NCBI GenBank assembly: GCA_965153355.1
Contig: OZ231127.1
Span: 4,464,001 to 4,528,000, forward strand
Reading direction: 5' to 3'
From: Flaccisagitta enflata
Taxonomy: Eukaryota > Chaetognatha > Sagittoidea > Aphragmophora
DNA length: 64,000 nucleotides
Shown in pieces: positions 25,109 to 42,780 of this stretch (the stretch's first letter is position 1; each line of letters starts with the position of its first letter). The translations under genes were made by a program, and so were the position numbers. Under the pieces are notes generated by a model. The model had not been told where the DNA came from. It made no database searches and worked only from the letters and a program-made list of their open reading frames with translations.

Positions 25109-25460
25109 TCAAAATGTCATTTTTGACGACGCTGACAAAAGTTGAAGTGCGATGATGATACAGTCGATCGTTTTTTCGATCCGCCATTTTTTTGTCAACT
25201 TGAAGATCTTTGGCTTCCTTCGATCTGACGCTGTCGTACGTTCGTTGTTATTAATGTAGTTGTTGTTTCCTTTGTTTCCGTTGTTGTCTGCATTGTTGTT
25301 GTTATTATTAATGTTGTTGTTGTTATTTCTGGCGCGCCCGCTTCCATTCATTCTCGCCAGAGGGATGATAGGAAAGAGGTGACCTCGAGGTTTTACGTTG
25401 ATTGTCGGGATAGAATAATGTTGTTGCTCTCGATCGTTGTCCAACTGTTGTCCTTGTTGT
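25109..25460 (-). CDS. Likely 3' coding continuation of the low-complexity gene, out of frame
   Basis: This frame ends at a stop at 25109 and carries NDREQQHYSIPTINVKPRGH and RARNNNNNINNN...RRKPKIFKLTKKWRIEKTID. It has the same Asn/Gln-rich style as the upstream ORF ending at 25492 but is offset by two bases. The offset equals the remainder of a 53-bp tandem duplication lying between them, so the two were probably one reading frame before the duplication. Confidence 0.4.
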
Positions 25461-25491
25461 TGTTGTTCTTGGCGTTCGTCGTTTGTTATTG

Positions 25492-29910
<4,419 letters not shown>

Positions 29911-30052
29911 TTATCACTTCCTTTGCAATTATCACTTTCTTAATTAGAATGACGCTTCAACGGCGGAAAGCGTGAAATGCGCGAAATGAGACATGAGTGT
30001 GAGTGTGAAGAGTTTTTTTGTTTTCTTCGAATGCGGACTGAGGAAGGCCGAG

Positions 30053-30064
30053 GTATATATAAAC
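30053..30064 (-). promoter_or_regulatory. Candidate TATA box for the long ORF
   Basis: On the minus strand GTTTATATATAC lies about 145 bp upstream of the ATG at 29910. A start site some 30 bp downstream would leave a 5' leader of roughly 110 nt. The intervening DNA has two near-identical AAGTGATAATTGCAA blocks (29898-29936). Confidence 0.35.
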
Positions 30065-30363
30065 TCGGATGGGCACTAAGATGAAGCGAGGGAGGAGGAA
30101 GAGAAGGAAGAGGAAGAGGAGGAAGAGGCGAGAAATGATGGCGCGTTGGATGGACGTGGATGACGAGAGATTCTGAGTGGGAAAAGAAGAACGAGATGGA
30201 AATTGAAGTCAAAAGCCTTCCATTGAGTGCGGATGGCCAGGGGCCATTTGAGGACTCGTTGGGCGGGGGCAGCGAAGTGACGTAAAAAAAGACAACAAAT
30301 CTGCCCATGAAATCACAAAAAAAAAAAACCTGAGACGGAAGCATTAAGACATGGACGGGCCAG

Positions 30364-30800
30364 TACACTTTTTTTTATATAAGAGACAGCTTTTTCGAAC
30401 TCAGCCTGGGTGTTCTTAAATTTCCTTCTGTTTTCAACCTGAAATTCTCTTAAAGTGTTCTTAATTTGTTCGATGTTCATAATTGTCTAAATTGTATAAG
30501 AATACCTTATTCAGAGCAGTTGTATCTTAAACTTGATAATTGTTATATTTTTTTTCAATATAATGCCTGATTTCATAGGCAAACTAAGAAAAGAAGTTAT
30601 TTTTAAAGATAAATAACCTATATTTCTGAAAAATTTGAATTATATTTATTTTTCAAATAAGAAACTTGAATAAAATTGTTTTCGAAAATGGCCAAAGCTG
30701 AATCTCAGCCTGGGCATTCTCTTATTTTGTTCTTAAAATTTCGGCAAATCTCAGGCTCATGTCTCTTATAAACTGGTCTCTTATAAAAAAAAAAAGTGTA
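30364..30800. mobile_element. TA-flanked MITE with CACTTTTTTT...ATAAGAGAC TIRs
   Basis: CACTTTTTTTTATATAAGAG (30366 on) is inverted at 30776-30798 (GTCTCTTATA, A-run, AGTG). TA lies just outside both ends. The interior is AT-rich, non-coding, and has a direct repeat CTCAGCCTGGGTGTTCTTAA / CTCAGCCTGGGCATTCTCTT. Probably a Tc1/mariner-type derivative, separate from the element at 15889. Confidence 0.7.
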
Positions 30801-31039
30801 CCGGTTGTAGAATAGAGTGCGTGTTATTAAAATTAGCAGCCTAAAGGCAGTGTTTAGTCAGCGTTACTCGCGCCCTGCTTGGGTGTGTTCTACTGGACAT
30901 CGTCCCCTCTGGAGCTGCTGCCTAAAAAGTGCGGAATCTTGATCTCATGAAAACACTTTTCAATAGTCAAACCTTTGTTTCATGACCATTGGTTCATAAA
31001 AGAAAAGTGTGTAAAAAAAAAAAAAGAGGGACAAAGAAA

Positions 31040-31215
<176 letters not shown>

Positions 31216-31419
31216 GAGAGATTGTCTATTTGAAGGCGCTAATTACATTCCTGGATTCATTTGGTTTGGGCCTCAATTCTTACTTTTAATTGGTTTTTGC
31301 CAGATTTCTTTCTTTCCTTCTTTTCTATTTCTGGCATTGAAGACCTCCAACTGAACTGCAAGAGCAAACATTGCCATAATCAATAACGAGGATGACAATG
31401 CAACAACACCAACCACAAT

Positions 31420-31826
<407 letters not shown>

Positions 31827-31971
31827 AGATGCATTTGTTTTGTCTCTCCCGCCATTGCGTCACTTCTCATTTTAATTCTACCAATCTCATTCAAATTGAA
31901 TTTTTTTCCTTTCTTTTTGAGGAAATTTATGATTTTGTAATTTCCCGGCTTTTGGTTATTGCGCGCAAGAC

Positions 31972-32165
31972 CGGTGAAGGGTGGAGGGCGGAGGGTGGAG
32001 GAAGAAATTGAGGGCGGAGGGCGGAGGGTGGAGGAAGAAATTGAGGGCGGAGGGCGGGGGGTGCAGGACGAAGGTTGGAGGGCGGAGGAAGAAAGGAGGG
32101 CGGGCGGTGGAGGGTGGAGAATTAGGGGACTGTGGAAGGTGGAGGGCGGAGGGCGGAGGGCTATT
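31972..32165. repeat. GGAGGGC purine minisatellite
   Basis: GAGGGCGGAGGGTGGAGGAA plus GAAATT, repeated with decay. Confidence 0.8.
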
Positions 32166-32639
32166 GGTGATAGGTGAAAGTAAAGAGTAGAGGGAGGAGG
32201 GCGGAGATTAAACGGAGTGAGGAGGAAAGAGGACAAAAGAGGGAGGAGAGCAAAGGTACTGTGGAGGGCAAAGTATGGAAGGCAGAAAGAATGTACAAAG
32301 ATCACTGAGGAATGATTAATAGAGGATTATGGAGGGGGTCGAGGAGGATGTGTCCCTCAACCTGTATATTGTGTAAGGCACAAAGTTGTGTATTCCCTTG
32401 GCATGTCTTTTTGCGTTGTGAAGCTCGTTTTCAAGAGCATATTTTCCGGGTTTTTTCTCTCGTTCATATGCCCTGGTTCCGCACATTCCTCTTCTAACAT
32501 TGATTTTCAACTACGTCTTCAGTATCCCCATATTCAAATGACCCCTGCTCCTTAAATCATGAGTGTCCGTTGTCATTTTTCATTCCATCCCTTTCTCCAT
32601 TTTTGATTGTGAAAAACAACCTCTTTTTCTCCCCATCAC

Positions 32640-33240
32640 ACTTCCTCCCCCTCTCCCTCTTACACCCTCCCTTTCCTTTCATTATCTGAAATGAAACCCT
32701 CTCTGTTCCTCCCTCTCCCCCTCTCGCTCTAATTCTCTCCTTTTCCTTTCCACTCTCTTTAGTTCATCCTTCTTCCTTTACCCTCTTTGATTATCTGGAA
32801 TGCGACCCCCTCTCCCTCCCCTTCCTGCTTCCTTCCCCACTTGCTTTCCTCCTCTCCTGTTCCTCCCCACTCTCCCTCCTATTCCCTCTTTTTCCTTCCC
32901 ACTCTCTTTAGTTCGTGCTTCCTTTTCTCCCCCTCTCTCTTCCTCCCCCTCCCCCTTTTCTTCCCCCTCTCCCTTCCTCCCCTTCTCCCTCCAATTCCTT
33001 CCTCTCCCTCTCCACTCTCGTTAGTTTTTCCCTGTTCCCCCTTTCCCTCCCTCCCCCTTATCCTACCTTTCCTTTCCTTTTCCTTTCCATTCTTTTTCCC
33101 TCCCCTTCCTTCCTTTCCACTCTCCTTCCTTCCCCTTCCCTCCTTTCCACTCTCTTTCCCTCCCCTCCCCTCCTTTCCACTCTCTTTAGTTTCTTCCATC
33201 TTTCCTTTTCCGTCTTTGATTATCTGGAATGAGGTCCTTT
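32640..33240. repeat. CT-rich polypyrimidine tract with recurring unique block
   Basis: TCCCTCCC-type low-complexity DNA in which CTCTTTAGTT and CTTTGATTATCTGGAATG recur (32755-32800 and 33180-33230). Confidence 0.75.
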
Positions 33241-33243
33241 GGG

Positions 33244-33435
33244 AAATCGCGACGACGAAGTCTGAAACAAAAGGGAATCACTGAGCTCTTAAAATTGAAC
33301 CGGAACAAGTGACAACAGCGCCGAATCGTGAGAAGGGGGGAAATCGCGATGACGAAGTCTGAAACAAAAGGGAATCACTGAGCTCTTAAAATTGAACCGG
33401 AACAAGTGACAACAGCGCCGCGCCGTGAGAGGGAG
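33244..33435. repeat. 97-bp tandem duplication
   Basis: AAATCGCGACGACGAAGTCT at 33244 recurs at 33341 with one change. Similarity extends over about 85 bp, to GACAACAGCGCCG. Confidence 0.85.
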
Positions 33436-33780
33436 GAGAAGGAAGAGGAGAAGGAGAAGAAGAGGAAATAAAGAAAGAGAAGAAGAAAAAGAAAAAGAAA
33501 AAGAAAAGAAAAAGAAAAAGAAAAAAAAAAGTAACAAGACAAAGCGGAGGAAAAAAAAGAAACAAAAAAAAAAAAAAAAAAGAAACAAATAAAAAGAAAA
33601 AGAAAAAGAGGAGGAAGGTAAAAAGGTGAAGGAAAAAAAAAAGAAAACTAAAAAGTAAGGAAAAAGCAAAATAAAAGGAAGTAACGTGAAAAAGGGGAAG
33701 AAAATAAAAGAAAGGGAAAAAGAAAAAGAGGGGGAGAAGAAAAAGAGGAGGAAAAAGAAAAAAGAAAAAAGGGGAATAGA
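33436..33780. repeat. A/G homopurine low-complexity DNA
   Basis: GAAAAAG-type sequence with few pyrimidines. No gene. Confidence 0.8.
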
Positions 33781-34023
33781 ATGGGTTCTATGATGAAATA
33801 GACGAAGAATTAAAATGAGGGCAAATTGTGGGGCAAAACAAAAACAAATGTCTTTCCTTGAATTCTAATAATTGCTTCCATAAGATTTTGATGAGACTGG
33901 GGGGTTTGATTACTCAGGGTTATGAGATCAGAGTTTGATGATGCTTTGAATTTGGAAATGGGCTTTTAATCCTTAAAATCTTACGACGTATTGCCATTTG
34001 TTAGGTGTGTCTATGGACCTCTT

Positions 34024-34058
<35 letters not shown>

Positions 34059-35205
34059 AACAAACATTACCCACACCTAACACAATCGGTAAGCATATGG
34101 AGTGAGGTGGGTCGGCCATTGTCTTTAAGCGGTTAACCAATCAGGTTGTGGCACATTGAAGCACGCTCGAGAAGAGCTGACTTGGCGTTTCCGCCTCCTC
34201 AACTCCTCCTCCTCCTCCTCTTCCTCCTCTTCCTCCTCCTCTTCTTCTTATGTTTTTTCCGCTCGGAAAAATCGAACTCTACTTCAGAAGTTCAAAGAGA
34301 GGAAAAATATCGAATAAGTAAGCGGAAAAATACTGTATTTCGAATTGTACGGTTATATCTTGTGACAGATCGAGCACTTACATTTATTGAAGACGGTATT
34401 TTCCCTTTTTCCACCAGTGGAATGCTATTCCTCGCTACACCCAAACTGAATATACAAAGCCCTTTGGTTCCTCACTGACTTGTCACGACGCTCATCATTC
34501 CCAGTTTTCCACAATCTTACTCAACAATCGACATAGACCCGGGCTTCATGAAGTGGATATTACCATTGAGCAGTTTCCTCTTTGTATGCTTTGTTGCATG
34601 TTTAAAAATGAAGACTAAATCGAGGAGAGGGGGGCCGGGGGGGGGGGGGCGAGTGTTGTTAATAAACATGAATGGAATTCGTATCTTTTTGTCATCTTAA
34701 AAAAAGTCAAATAATACGATAGAAGTAAGGAATGACCAACAAAAAGATGTGCCGACCGACCAACCGACCAACCGACCAATCAACAGATACAACATCATTG
34801 AGAGAGGGACGACGGGGGGTGTAAAGGGGGAGAAGTGTCTTTTAGTTCGTATGAAAAAACAAGGTTAGTAGCAATAAGGTGTGTGTGATCGTCGAACCAA
34901 CCAACCAACCAACCAACCAACCAACCAACCCACGGCAAGCAGTGTCGCGCCTAAAAAACCCCTAAAGTTATTCGTTTCACTTCGTTTCGTCTCGAAATCA
35001 TCTTCCTCTGGCAAATCATAGCGATTTATGCGATTAATGTCTGTTTATGGGACGACAGTAAAGATGTGTATTTGGCTACGTTGTACAGACATTCATTCCA
35101 GCATACGTATCATTCTATCGTACGTTTCCTTGGCTTTCTGTAGCTTTTTTTCTGTTTTGATTTTCTCTCTCTTTTTTCTCTCACTGTCTCTGCAATCTAA
35201 CTGTC
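33781..35205. other. Intergenic DNA with short microsatellites
   Basis: Holds (CT)n(CA)n at 34021-34058, a CTCCTC run at 34195-34240, a G-run at 34630-34650 and (AACC)n at 34893-34930. The 110-codon frame at 34146-34478 has no recognisable domain. Confidence 0.5.
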
Positions 35206-35323
35206 TCGCTTTGTCTCTTTCTCTCTCTGTCTCTTTCTTTCCCCGTGTCATTCTCTCTCTTTCTCTGTCTTTCTGTCTTGTTGTTGCTCTCTCTTTCGCT
35301 CTTTCTGTCTCTCTGTCTCTCTG

Positions 35324-35383
<60 letters not shown>

Positions 35384-35390
35384 CTTTTTT
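35206..35390. repeat. CTGT/CTTT-rich tract ending in (CT)n
   Basis: Mixed TCTGTCTC and CTTTCT leading into about 28 CT units. Confidence 0.9.
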
Positions 35391-36685
35391 TCACTCATCC
35401 TTTCCTTTCAAGTTGCCATCTTCCAAGTCATTGGTCAACAGACATAATGACGAAAGCGTCGCCTCTTTGTCTATCTGTCTGTTTGTCTCTGTCTCTCTTC
35501 TCTGTCTCTGTCTCTTTCTTGTAACTGTCTTGTCTCTGTCTCTGTCTCTGTATCATTGTGTCTTTCTGAGATCAAGGTTCTGTTGCCCTTATCTAGACTG
35601 TGGAACTACAACAGCGCTTTTAGCTGCGAATTATACCTGATATCACACGTAAAAAATACATAGCATTGTAACATTGTGGAGTAATTCTCTACTTTACTGT
35701 AGCTGTGGAATTGAAACAGACAGAGGTGGTATTGAACCGGATGAGGAGCAATAAATCAAAACCATTCAAGCGGAAACTTGAAAACGAGGCAAAGCAACGA
35801 GAAAGCAGCGCCAGTAATGGCCCTCTTACGACGACCATCGCAAACGAGGAAACAAAACACTAAATGGCAACAAATAGCGTCGAAAACAATGGACAAAGAC
35901 CTCTTTCAGTCTGCCTGTCTGTCCGTCTGTCTGTCTGTCTATCTGTCTGTCATTATCTTTCTTTCTCCCCCCTCTCACAACGAATTTCTTTGAAAAAATC
36001 GCTATCCCAGTTCAAGAAAAATAGAAAAAACTTAGTTGTTGTCTTCATCAACGTCGTCATTGTCGTTGATTTTGTCAATGCTGTTGTCGATGTCAAAATT
36101 CACTCCTGTAAGCAATTATTAGCCTTTTCGTTTCTTATCACACCTTTGCAATACATCCCTCGCCGGCGGTGCTATAAACTAGGCATAATCGACTACCAAT
36201 TCCGAAATTCAATGATGGACATTTTAAATTATGGACGGAAATTACAAATTTGATTCCCCTGATTGCTCAATTGCTTTCGCAATACCTTTCAAAGCCGTAT
36301 GATTTTTTCCTTCAAAATACCTCATAATATTTGACAAAAATTACATTTAGATATACCCTGCGACGTATTCTTATCTCTTGAAGATTCTACAAAATTGTTA
36401 AAGCTCGGAAAATGACACTGCAATTTGCAAATCAGATGTTTGCAAAGCAATCCGCGCTAAGGGAAATAAAACGGTTGACGAACATGGATCAAAAAGCGCT
36501 TAGATGAAAGGGGACATTGTTCATTTTGAGAAAACTGATGGTAGGCAATCAATGCATATTGATCATAAAAGATCATGCTTCACGGATGAAGGAACATGAT
36601 TCATGGACGCGTCCAACAGCGCGTCAACAGAGAGGGCGAATTTAAAGGGATCATTCGCCCGCACCTGCAACGTCGGGTAATCGAA
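35391..36685. other. Intergenic DNA
   Basis: A CTGT run lies at 35912-35952. Otherwise unique-looking, AT-leaning DNA without a supported gene. Confidence 0.5.
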
Positions 36686-36689
36686 GTGG

Positions 36690-36731
36690 GTGTGTTAGTG
36701 TGTGTGTGTGTGTTTGTGTGTTTGTGTGTGT

Positions 36732-36778
<47 letters not shown>

Positions 36779-36947
36779 TTGTACCTTATGCCTTTCCCAC
36801 AGTTCAAAGTTCATGAGCAAGAAATCGCTTTTGTCCTTTTTACTCCGTTTTTTGATCGTTCTTGTTCTTGTTCTATCTTTCTCAATTTCTTTTTTTGTTG
36901 GTTGGGTTGTTTGTTTGTTTGTTTGTTTGTTTGTTTGTTTGTTTGTT

Positions 36948-36985
<38 letters not shown>
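36690..36985. repeat. (GT)n-(CT)n, then (GTTT)n-(CTTT)n arrays
   Basis: GT/GTTT at 36690-36734, CT at 36735-36775, then TTTG at 36900-36948 and CTTT at 36949-36986. Confidence 0.9.
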
Positions 36986-36986
<1 letters not shown>

Positions 36987-37449
36987 GTGTTTTCTTTCAT
37001 CTTTTTTTTTTTACTTTCTTTCCTAGTTTTCTCCTGTTTTTTTTTCTTTCAGTCTTTCTTCCTTATTTCCCTCTCTTTTTCTTTCTTTGTTTCTTTGTTC
37101 CTTGTTTCTTGCATTGTTTCTTTCTTTCATTCCTTCCGGTTCTTTTTTCTTTTTTTCCATTTTTATGACTGGAAATATCTTTGAGACATTTTGTTGAATG
37201 GTTTCAGATTTCTTCCTCAATGCGTGATTTTAATGCCTTCCGCATTTCTTCTTAAATCTCTTCCGTTATTCGCGACTGCTTTAACGTTTATCTTTCTATG
37301 TTTTTGAACATCTGCAGTACAAAAAAGCTCTTGAATTAAATGTGATGACTTAGATAAGGGTATAGTTTCGGGTAAAGTTTCATAGCGATTTGGTTCAACT
37401 TTGGTTTTACGTTTTCATTTTACCTTGACTTTCTTCATAGAATTTTTTT

Positions 37450-38075
37450 TGGTTCCTCCCTCCCTCCCCTATTCTTCCCCTCCCACACACCCTCCTCCTC
37501 CATCCTTCTCCTTCCCTCTCTCCTATTTCCCTCTCTCTCTCTCCAGCCCCCTCTCTCTGTCTACTCCCTTTCCCGTCCGTTTTCCATCCCATCTCCTCCT
37601 CCCCTCTCACCTTCTCCTCTCCCTCTTACTCCCCCCTCTCCCTCTCTCTTTCTCCCTTTCACCTCCTCTTCTCCCTCTCTCTTCTCCCCTTCCTCTCCCC
37701 CTCCCACCCTTTTCCTCCCTCCCTCTCCCCCCTACTCTCCCTCCCTCCCCCCCTTCTTCCCTCGCTTGCCCCCTACCACCTTCTCCCTCTCCCCTTCCCC
37801 TCCCACCCTCTTCCTCCCTCCCTCCTTCTCCCACTACCTCTCTTCCCCCTCCCACCCTTTTCCTCCCTCCCTCTCCCCCTTCCTCCCCCCTCCCTCTCCC
37901 CCTTCTTCCCTCCCTTGCCCCCTACCACCTTCTTCCTCTCCCCTCCCGCTCCCACACTCTTCCTCCCTCCCTCCTCCCTTTCTCCCTCTCCCCATTCCTT
38001 CCCCCCTCCTCCCCCTCCCATCCTCTTCTTCCCACCCTCTTCCTCCCTCCCCCTCCCCCCCCCCCTCGGTTTTCG
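37450..38075. repeat. CT-rich polypyrimidine tract
   Basis: CCCTCCCTCTCC-type low-complexity DNA, about 85-90% pyrimidine, with a duplicated CCCCTACCACCTTCTYCCTC block at 37770 and 37919. Pro/Ser/Leu frames are artefacts. Confidence 0.85.
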
Positions 38076-38272
38076 ACGTTGAGCATCTTTTGTTTCCGGT
38101 TGGAAAGAAGGAATCCAATTCTCTTTGGACGAATGAATAAATCGCAGCCATTCTCATCTTTTTCATCACTTCCGCTTTCCGCAGCCGCCACCGCCACCGC
38201 TCCTCCTCCTCATCCTCATCCTCCTCATCCTCCTCCTCCTCCTCCTTTTTATCCTCATCCCTTCTTCTTGAA

Positions 38273-38273
<1 letters not shown>

Positions 38274-38368
<95 letters not shown>

Positions 38369-38538
38369 CGTCGTTGTTGTTGTTGTTGTTGTTGCTGTTG
38401 TTGTTGTTGTTTTTGTTGTTGTTGACGTTGTCGTTGTTGCTGCTGCTGTTGTTGCTGCTGTTGTTGCTGCTGTTGTTGCTGCTGTTGCTGCTGTTGTTGC
38501 TGTTGTTGTTGCTGTTGTTGTTGTTGTTGTTGTTATCA

Positions 38539-38575
<37 letters not shown>

Positions 38576-38594
38576 TGTTGTTGTTGTTGTTGTT

Positions 38595-38679
<85 letters not shown>

Positions 38680-38683
38680 GCTT
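38274..38683. repeat. (TTG)n/(GTC)n/(TGC)n mosaic
   Basis: Blocks of TTG, GTCGTT, TGCTGT and GTC follow each other with sharp borders. Confidence 0.9.
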
Positions 38684-38783
38684 TCTATTTTTGTGCTTGA
38701 TCAGGATTAAAGATGGCCATGTGACTTATGTCCGTCCGTTGGTCAGTTGGTTGGTTAAACATTCGTGTTGACTGGTCTTGATC

Positions 38784-38898
38784 TTTTTAGGTGCGACAAA
38801 GCACCTCTATAACTGGCTGTATCCGTCGGTCGGTTGGTCGGTCGGGTAACGCATTCGTTCGAGGATCCACACGTCGCACCTTATTGGCCTACTTGGCC
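38784..38898 (-). mobile_element. Hairpin-ended short repeat, GGTGC subfamily, tandem copy 1
   Basis: TTTTTAGGTGCGACAAAGCACCT at the left end forms a 6-bp-stem hairpin. CTATAACTGGC, a (GGTC)n-like tract and GATCCACACGTCGCACC follow. AGGTGCGAC and GTCGCACCT are also inverted repeats of each other, spanning the whole unit. Confidence 0.7.
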
Positions 38899-38904
38899 TT
38901 GTTC

Positions 38905-39010
38905 TTTTTAGGTGCGACAAAGCACCTCTATAACTGGCTGTGTCCCTCGGTCGGTTGGTAACGCATTCATTCGACGATCCACACGTCGCACCTTATTGGC
39001 CTACTTGGCC
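38905..39010 (-). mobile_element. Hairpin-ended short repeat, GGTGC subfamily, tandem copy 2
   Basis: Same structure, offset 121 bp from the first copy, with a shorter GGTC tract. Shared flanks (TTGGCCTACTTGGCCTTG) show tandem duplication rather than independent insertion. Confidence 0.7.
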
Positions 39011-39146
39011 TTGTTCTTTTTCATTTTCCTCTTCTTTTCCTACCGATAGTCGAGGTTGTCGCGGTCGTTATCACTTATCGTCGTTATCAATGTCGCAGTC
39101 ATGATTTTTTTGGTCGTCGTCCTCGTCTTTGTCGTCGTCGTCGTCG

Positions 39147-39197
<51 letters not shown>

Positions 39198-39264
39198 GCT
39201 TCGTTGTCAAAGCGACGCATATGGCGTCATAACTTGCGATCGAGAGGAATAAAGTGACGCTGGG

Positions 39265-39472
39265 GACTTGGGATTTGGAATGCGGGATGCAAGATACGGG
39301 ATGTGGAATGCGGGATGCGGGATGCGTGATGCGAGATTCGGGATCGGGGATGTGGGATGCGGGATGCGGGTTGCGGGATGTGGGATGCGGGATGCGGGAT
39401 GCGGGATGAGGGATGAGGGATGTGAGATGAAAGATGTGAGATGCGGGATGCAAGATGCAAGATGCGAGATTT

Positions 39473-39508
<36 letters not shown>

Positions 39509-39955
39509 GTATGCGGGATGCGGGATGCGGGATGCGAGATGGGAGATGCAGGATCCGGGATTGGAGATGTGGGATATGTGATGCCAGATGTGGGATGCGG
39601 GATATGGGATGTGGGATGCAAGATGTGAGATGTGAGATGCAAGATGTGGGATGCGGGATGCAAGATATGGGATTGGGTAAATGGGATGCGGGATGCGGAA
39701 TGCGGGATGCAAGATATGGGATTGGGTAAATGGGATGCGGGATGTGGAATGCGGGATGCGGGATGTGGGATGCAGGATGCGAGATGCGGGATGCAAGATG
39801 CGAGATGTAAGATGTGAGATGCGGGATGCGAGATGCGAGATGCAAGATGCGGGATCCGGGATTAATGATGTGGGATATGTGATGCCAGATGCGAGATATG
39901 GGATGTGGGATACAAGATGCGAGATGCAAGATGTGGGATGCGGGATGCGGGTCCA
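39265..39955. repeat. (GGGATGC)n heptamer minisatellite
   Basis: About 690 bp of GGGATGC with GAGATGC, AAGATGC, GGGATGT and GGGATATG variants. A short 10-bp array (GGTACAGTGG) sits at 40026-40068. Confidence 0.9.
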
Positions 39956-40069
39956 AGAGATGCGACGTCAGCGGCGTCAACAGATTAGGCGATGCCGGCG
40001 TCAAAAACTATGGCCAGGGTAGTAGTGGTACAGTGGTACAGTGGTACAGTGGTACAGTGGTACAGGTGC

Positions 40070-40800
<731 letters not shown>

Positions 40801-40903
40801 AAACGACACTAGTGATACACTGATACGGAAACAATCTGAAGGAAAAAAAAATCAAAGACAGCCAGAGCGAGCACACAAAGACGAAAATAAAAAAGAGGTA
40901 GGA

Positions 40904-40962
40904 AAGGGGGGGGGGGATGATGGGGGGTGCGGGGGGGGGGGTGGGGGTGGGGGGAGGTAGGA
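40904..40962. repeat. G-run cluster with quadruplex potential
   Basis: G9-G11 runs separated by 1-10 nt, including GGGGGTGGGGGTGGGGGG-like spacing. Confidence 0.7.
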
Positions 40963-41079
40963 GAGCTTGAGACAGAAATGAAACGGAAAAAAAGGCAACT
41001 TGGACCAGAAACATGAAAAGAAGTCGACGAGGTGAAAATCGGAAATGAGAATGATAAAAAAGAAATGAAAAGAAAAGAA

Positions 41080-41404
41080 CAGGGGTGTATATAATTGAGT
41101 CGCTTTTGATTTTTTTTCCCCCCCTGCCTTTGATTTTCTTCCCCGCGACGCGTTGTATCGAGTTTTAAAATCTATGGTTTTCTTCCCCATAATGCTATAA
41201 AATAGTGTAGTTAAGGTTTAAATAGTGTTAAATTGTGTTTTACCAACTAGTTTTTATGATTTGGTACTGTCAAAAGTTATATTTTCCCCAAATTTTCTTT
41301 TTTTTCTCTTTTTTCCCTCTTGGATTTTCTTCCCCATCTCTGGACCCTTTGATTTTCCCCCCCCCCCCACGGGGGGGGGGGAAACTCAATTATATACAGG
41401 CCTG
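41080..41404 (+). mobile_element. hAT-like MITE with perfect 8-bp target duplication
   Basis: CAGGGGTGTATATAATTGAG at the left end is inverted at the right (CTCAATTATATACAGGCCTG). GAAAAGAA occurs immediately outside both ends (41072-41079 and 41405-41412), the 8-bp duplication expected of hAT insertion. The 325-bp interior is non-coding, with CTTTGATTTTC...CCCC repeated near each end and a C12-ACG-G11 hairpin at 41357-41381. Related to the copy at 3784-4098. Confidence 0.85.
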
Positions 41405-41412
41405 GAAAAGAA

Positions 41413-42160
41413 TGAAAAAAAGAAAGAAACAAAAAAGAAAGAAACGAATGGCGATGTTGTGGCGTGAGAGGGAAAGAAATGGCAAATAAGCTGGGACTGC
41501 GATAGCTCTACCGCTCCGGATGACTGATGAGCTGTTAGTATGGCAACCACTGTCCAGAATTGATAGAGCTAAAATTACTTTTATTGTATGTATTTTGTTA
41601 GACTCTGAGTGGAAAATCATGAGTCGCTCATGAATCATAGATAAAATCAACTTCAAAATTGATGACCTTGTTTGTTTTTTTTCTGTTTTACTAGCTTCGG
41701 AATTAAACAGAGGAATTGATTGACTATAATCATTAACATCTGTAAATAAATTAAAACCTTCGTTTAAAAATATTGAAGACAATTCAATTCAAGTGATGAC
41801 GATCCGACCAATATGCCGAAGGTCACCGACCATAACAAACCGTCGCATTGCACGTAGCATGTGGCACTTTAAAAAGTAACAAAAAAAGAAAATAGAGAAT
41901 GTAAAGGCGACGGAGAGCAAAAAAATTGAGAAGTGAAAGAAAGAATGAAAAAAAAGATAAGATGCCAAAAGAAAGAAAAAGGAAATGTAAGAAATAATGA
42001 AGGAAAAATGCAAAAAGAAAGAAAAAGGAAGTAAAAGAATAATGAAGGAAAATGCATAAAGAAAGAAACAAGGAAATGAAAGAACAAGGCCAACACCTAT
42101 AAGTCGCGTGCAGGACAAAGATAACTGAACTGACCTGACTCCTTATTGTATCTTTTTATT
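41413..42160. other. Intergenic DNA
   Basis: An A-rich GAAAGAAAAAGGAAATG word family recurs at 41940-42080. No supported gene. Confidence 0.5.
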
Positions 42161-42171
42161 GAAAATCAGAC

Positions 42172-42780
42172 TTAAACCGGACCCAAACCAGACCCAAACC
42201 AGACTCAAACCAGATTCAAACCAGATTCAAACCAGATTCAAACCAGACTCAAACCAGAATCAAACCAGAATTAAACCAGACCAAAACCAGACCAAAACCA
42301 GACCTAAACTAGACCTAAACCAGACCTAAACCAGACCTAAACCAGACCTAAACCAGACATAAATCAGACATGAACCAGACTTAAACCAGACATCAACCAG
42401 ACTTAAACCAGACTCAAGCCAGACTCAATCCAGACTTAAACCAGACTCAAACCAGACTCTAACCAGACTCAAACCAGACTCAAACCAGACTTAAACCAGA
42501 CTTAAACCAGACTTAAACCAGACTCAAACCAGACTTAAACCAGACTTAAACCAGACTAAAACCAGACTTAAACCAGACTTAAACCAGACTTAAACCAGAC
42601 TTAAACCAGACTTAAACCAGACCCAAACCAGACCAAAACCAGCAGACTTAAACCAGCAGACTTAAACCAGCAGACTTAAACCAACATAGTTAAACCAGCA
42701 GACTTAAACCCGCAGACTTAAACCCGCAGACTTAAACCCGCAGACTTCAACCAGCAGACTTAAACCAGCAGACTTAAAGG
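42172..42780. repeat. (CTTAAACCAGA)n 11-bp minisatellite passing into 14-bp units
   Basis: About 40 copies of an 11-bp unit, then from about 42637 a 14-bp form AGCAGACTTAAACC. Confidence 0.9.

Noticed and set aside
37401-38771. 456-codon Pro/Ser/Leu then Val ORF
   Set aside because: It runs through CT-rich low-complexity DNA and (TTG)n; composition follows the repeats.
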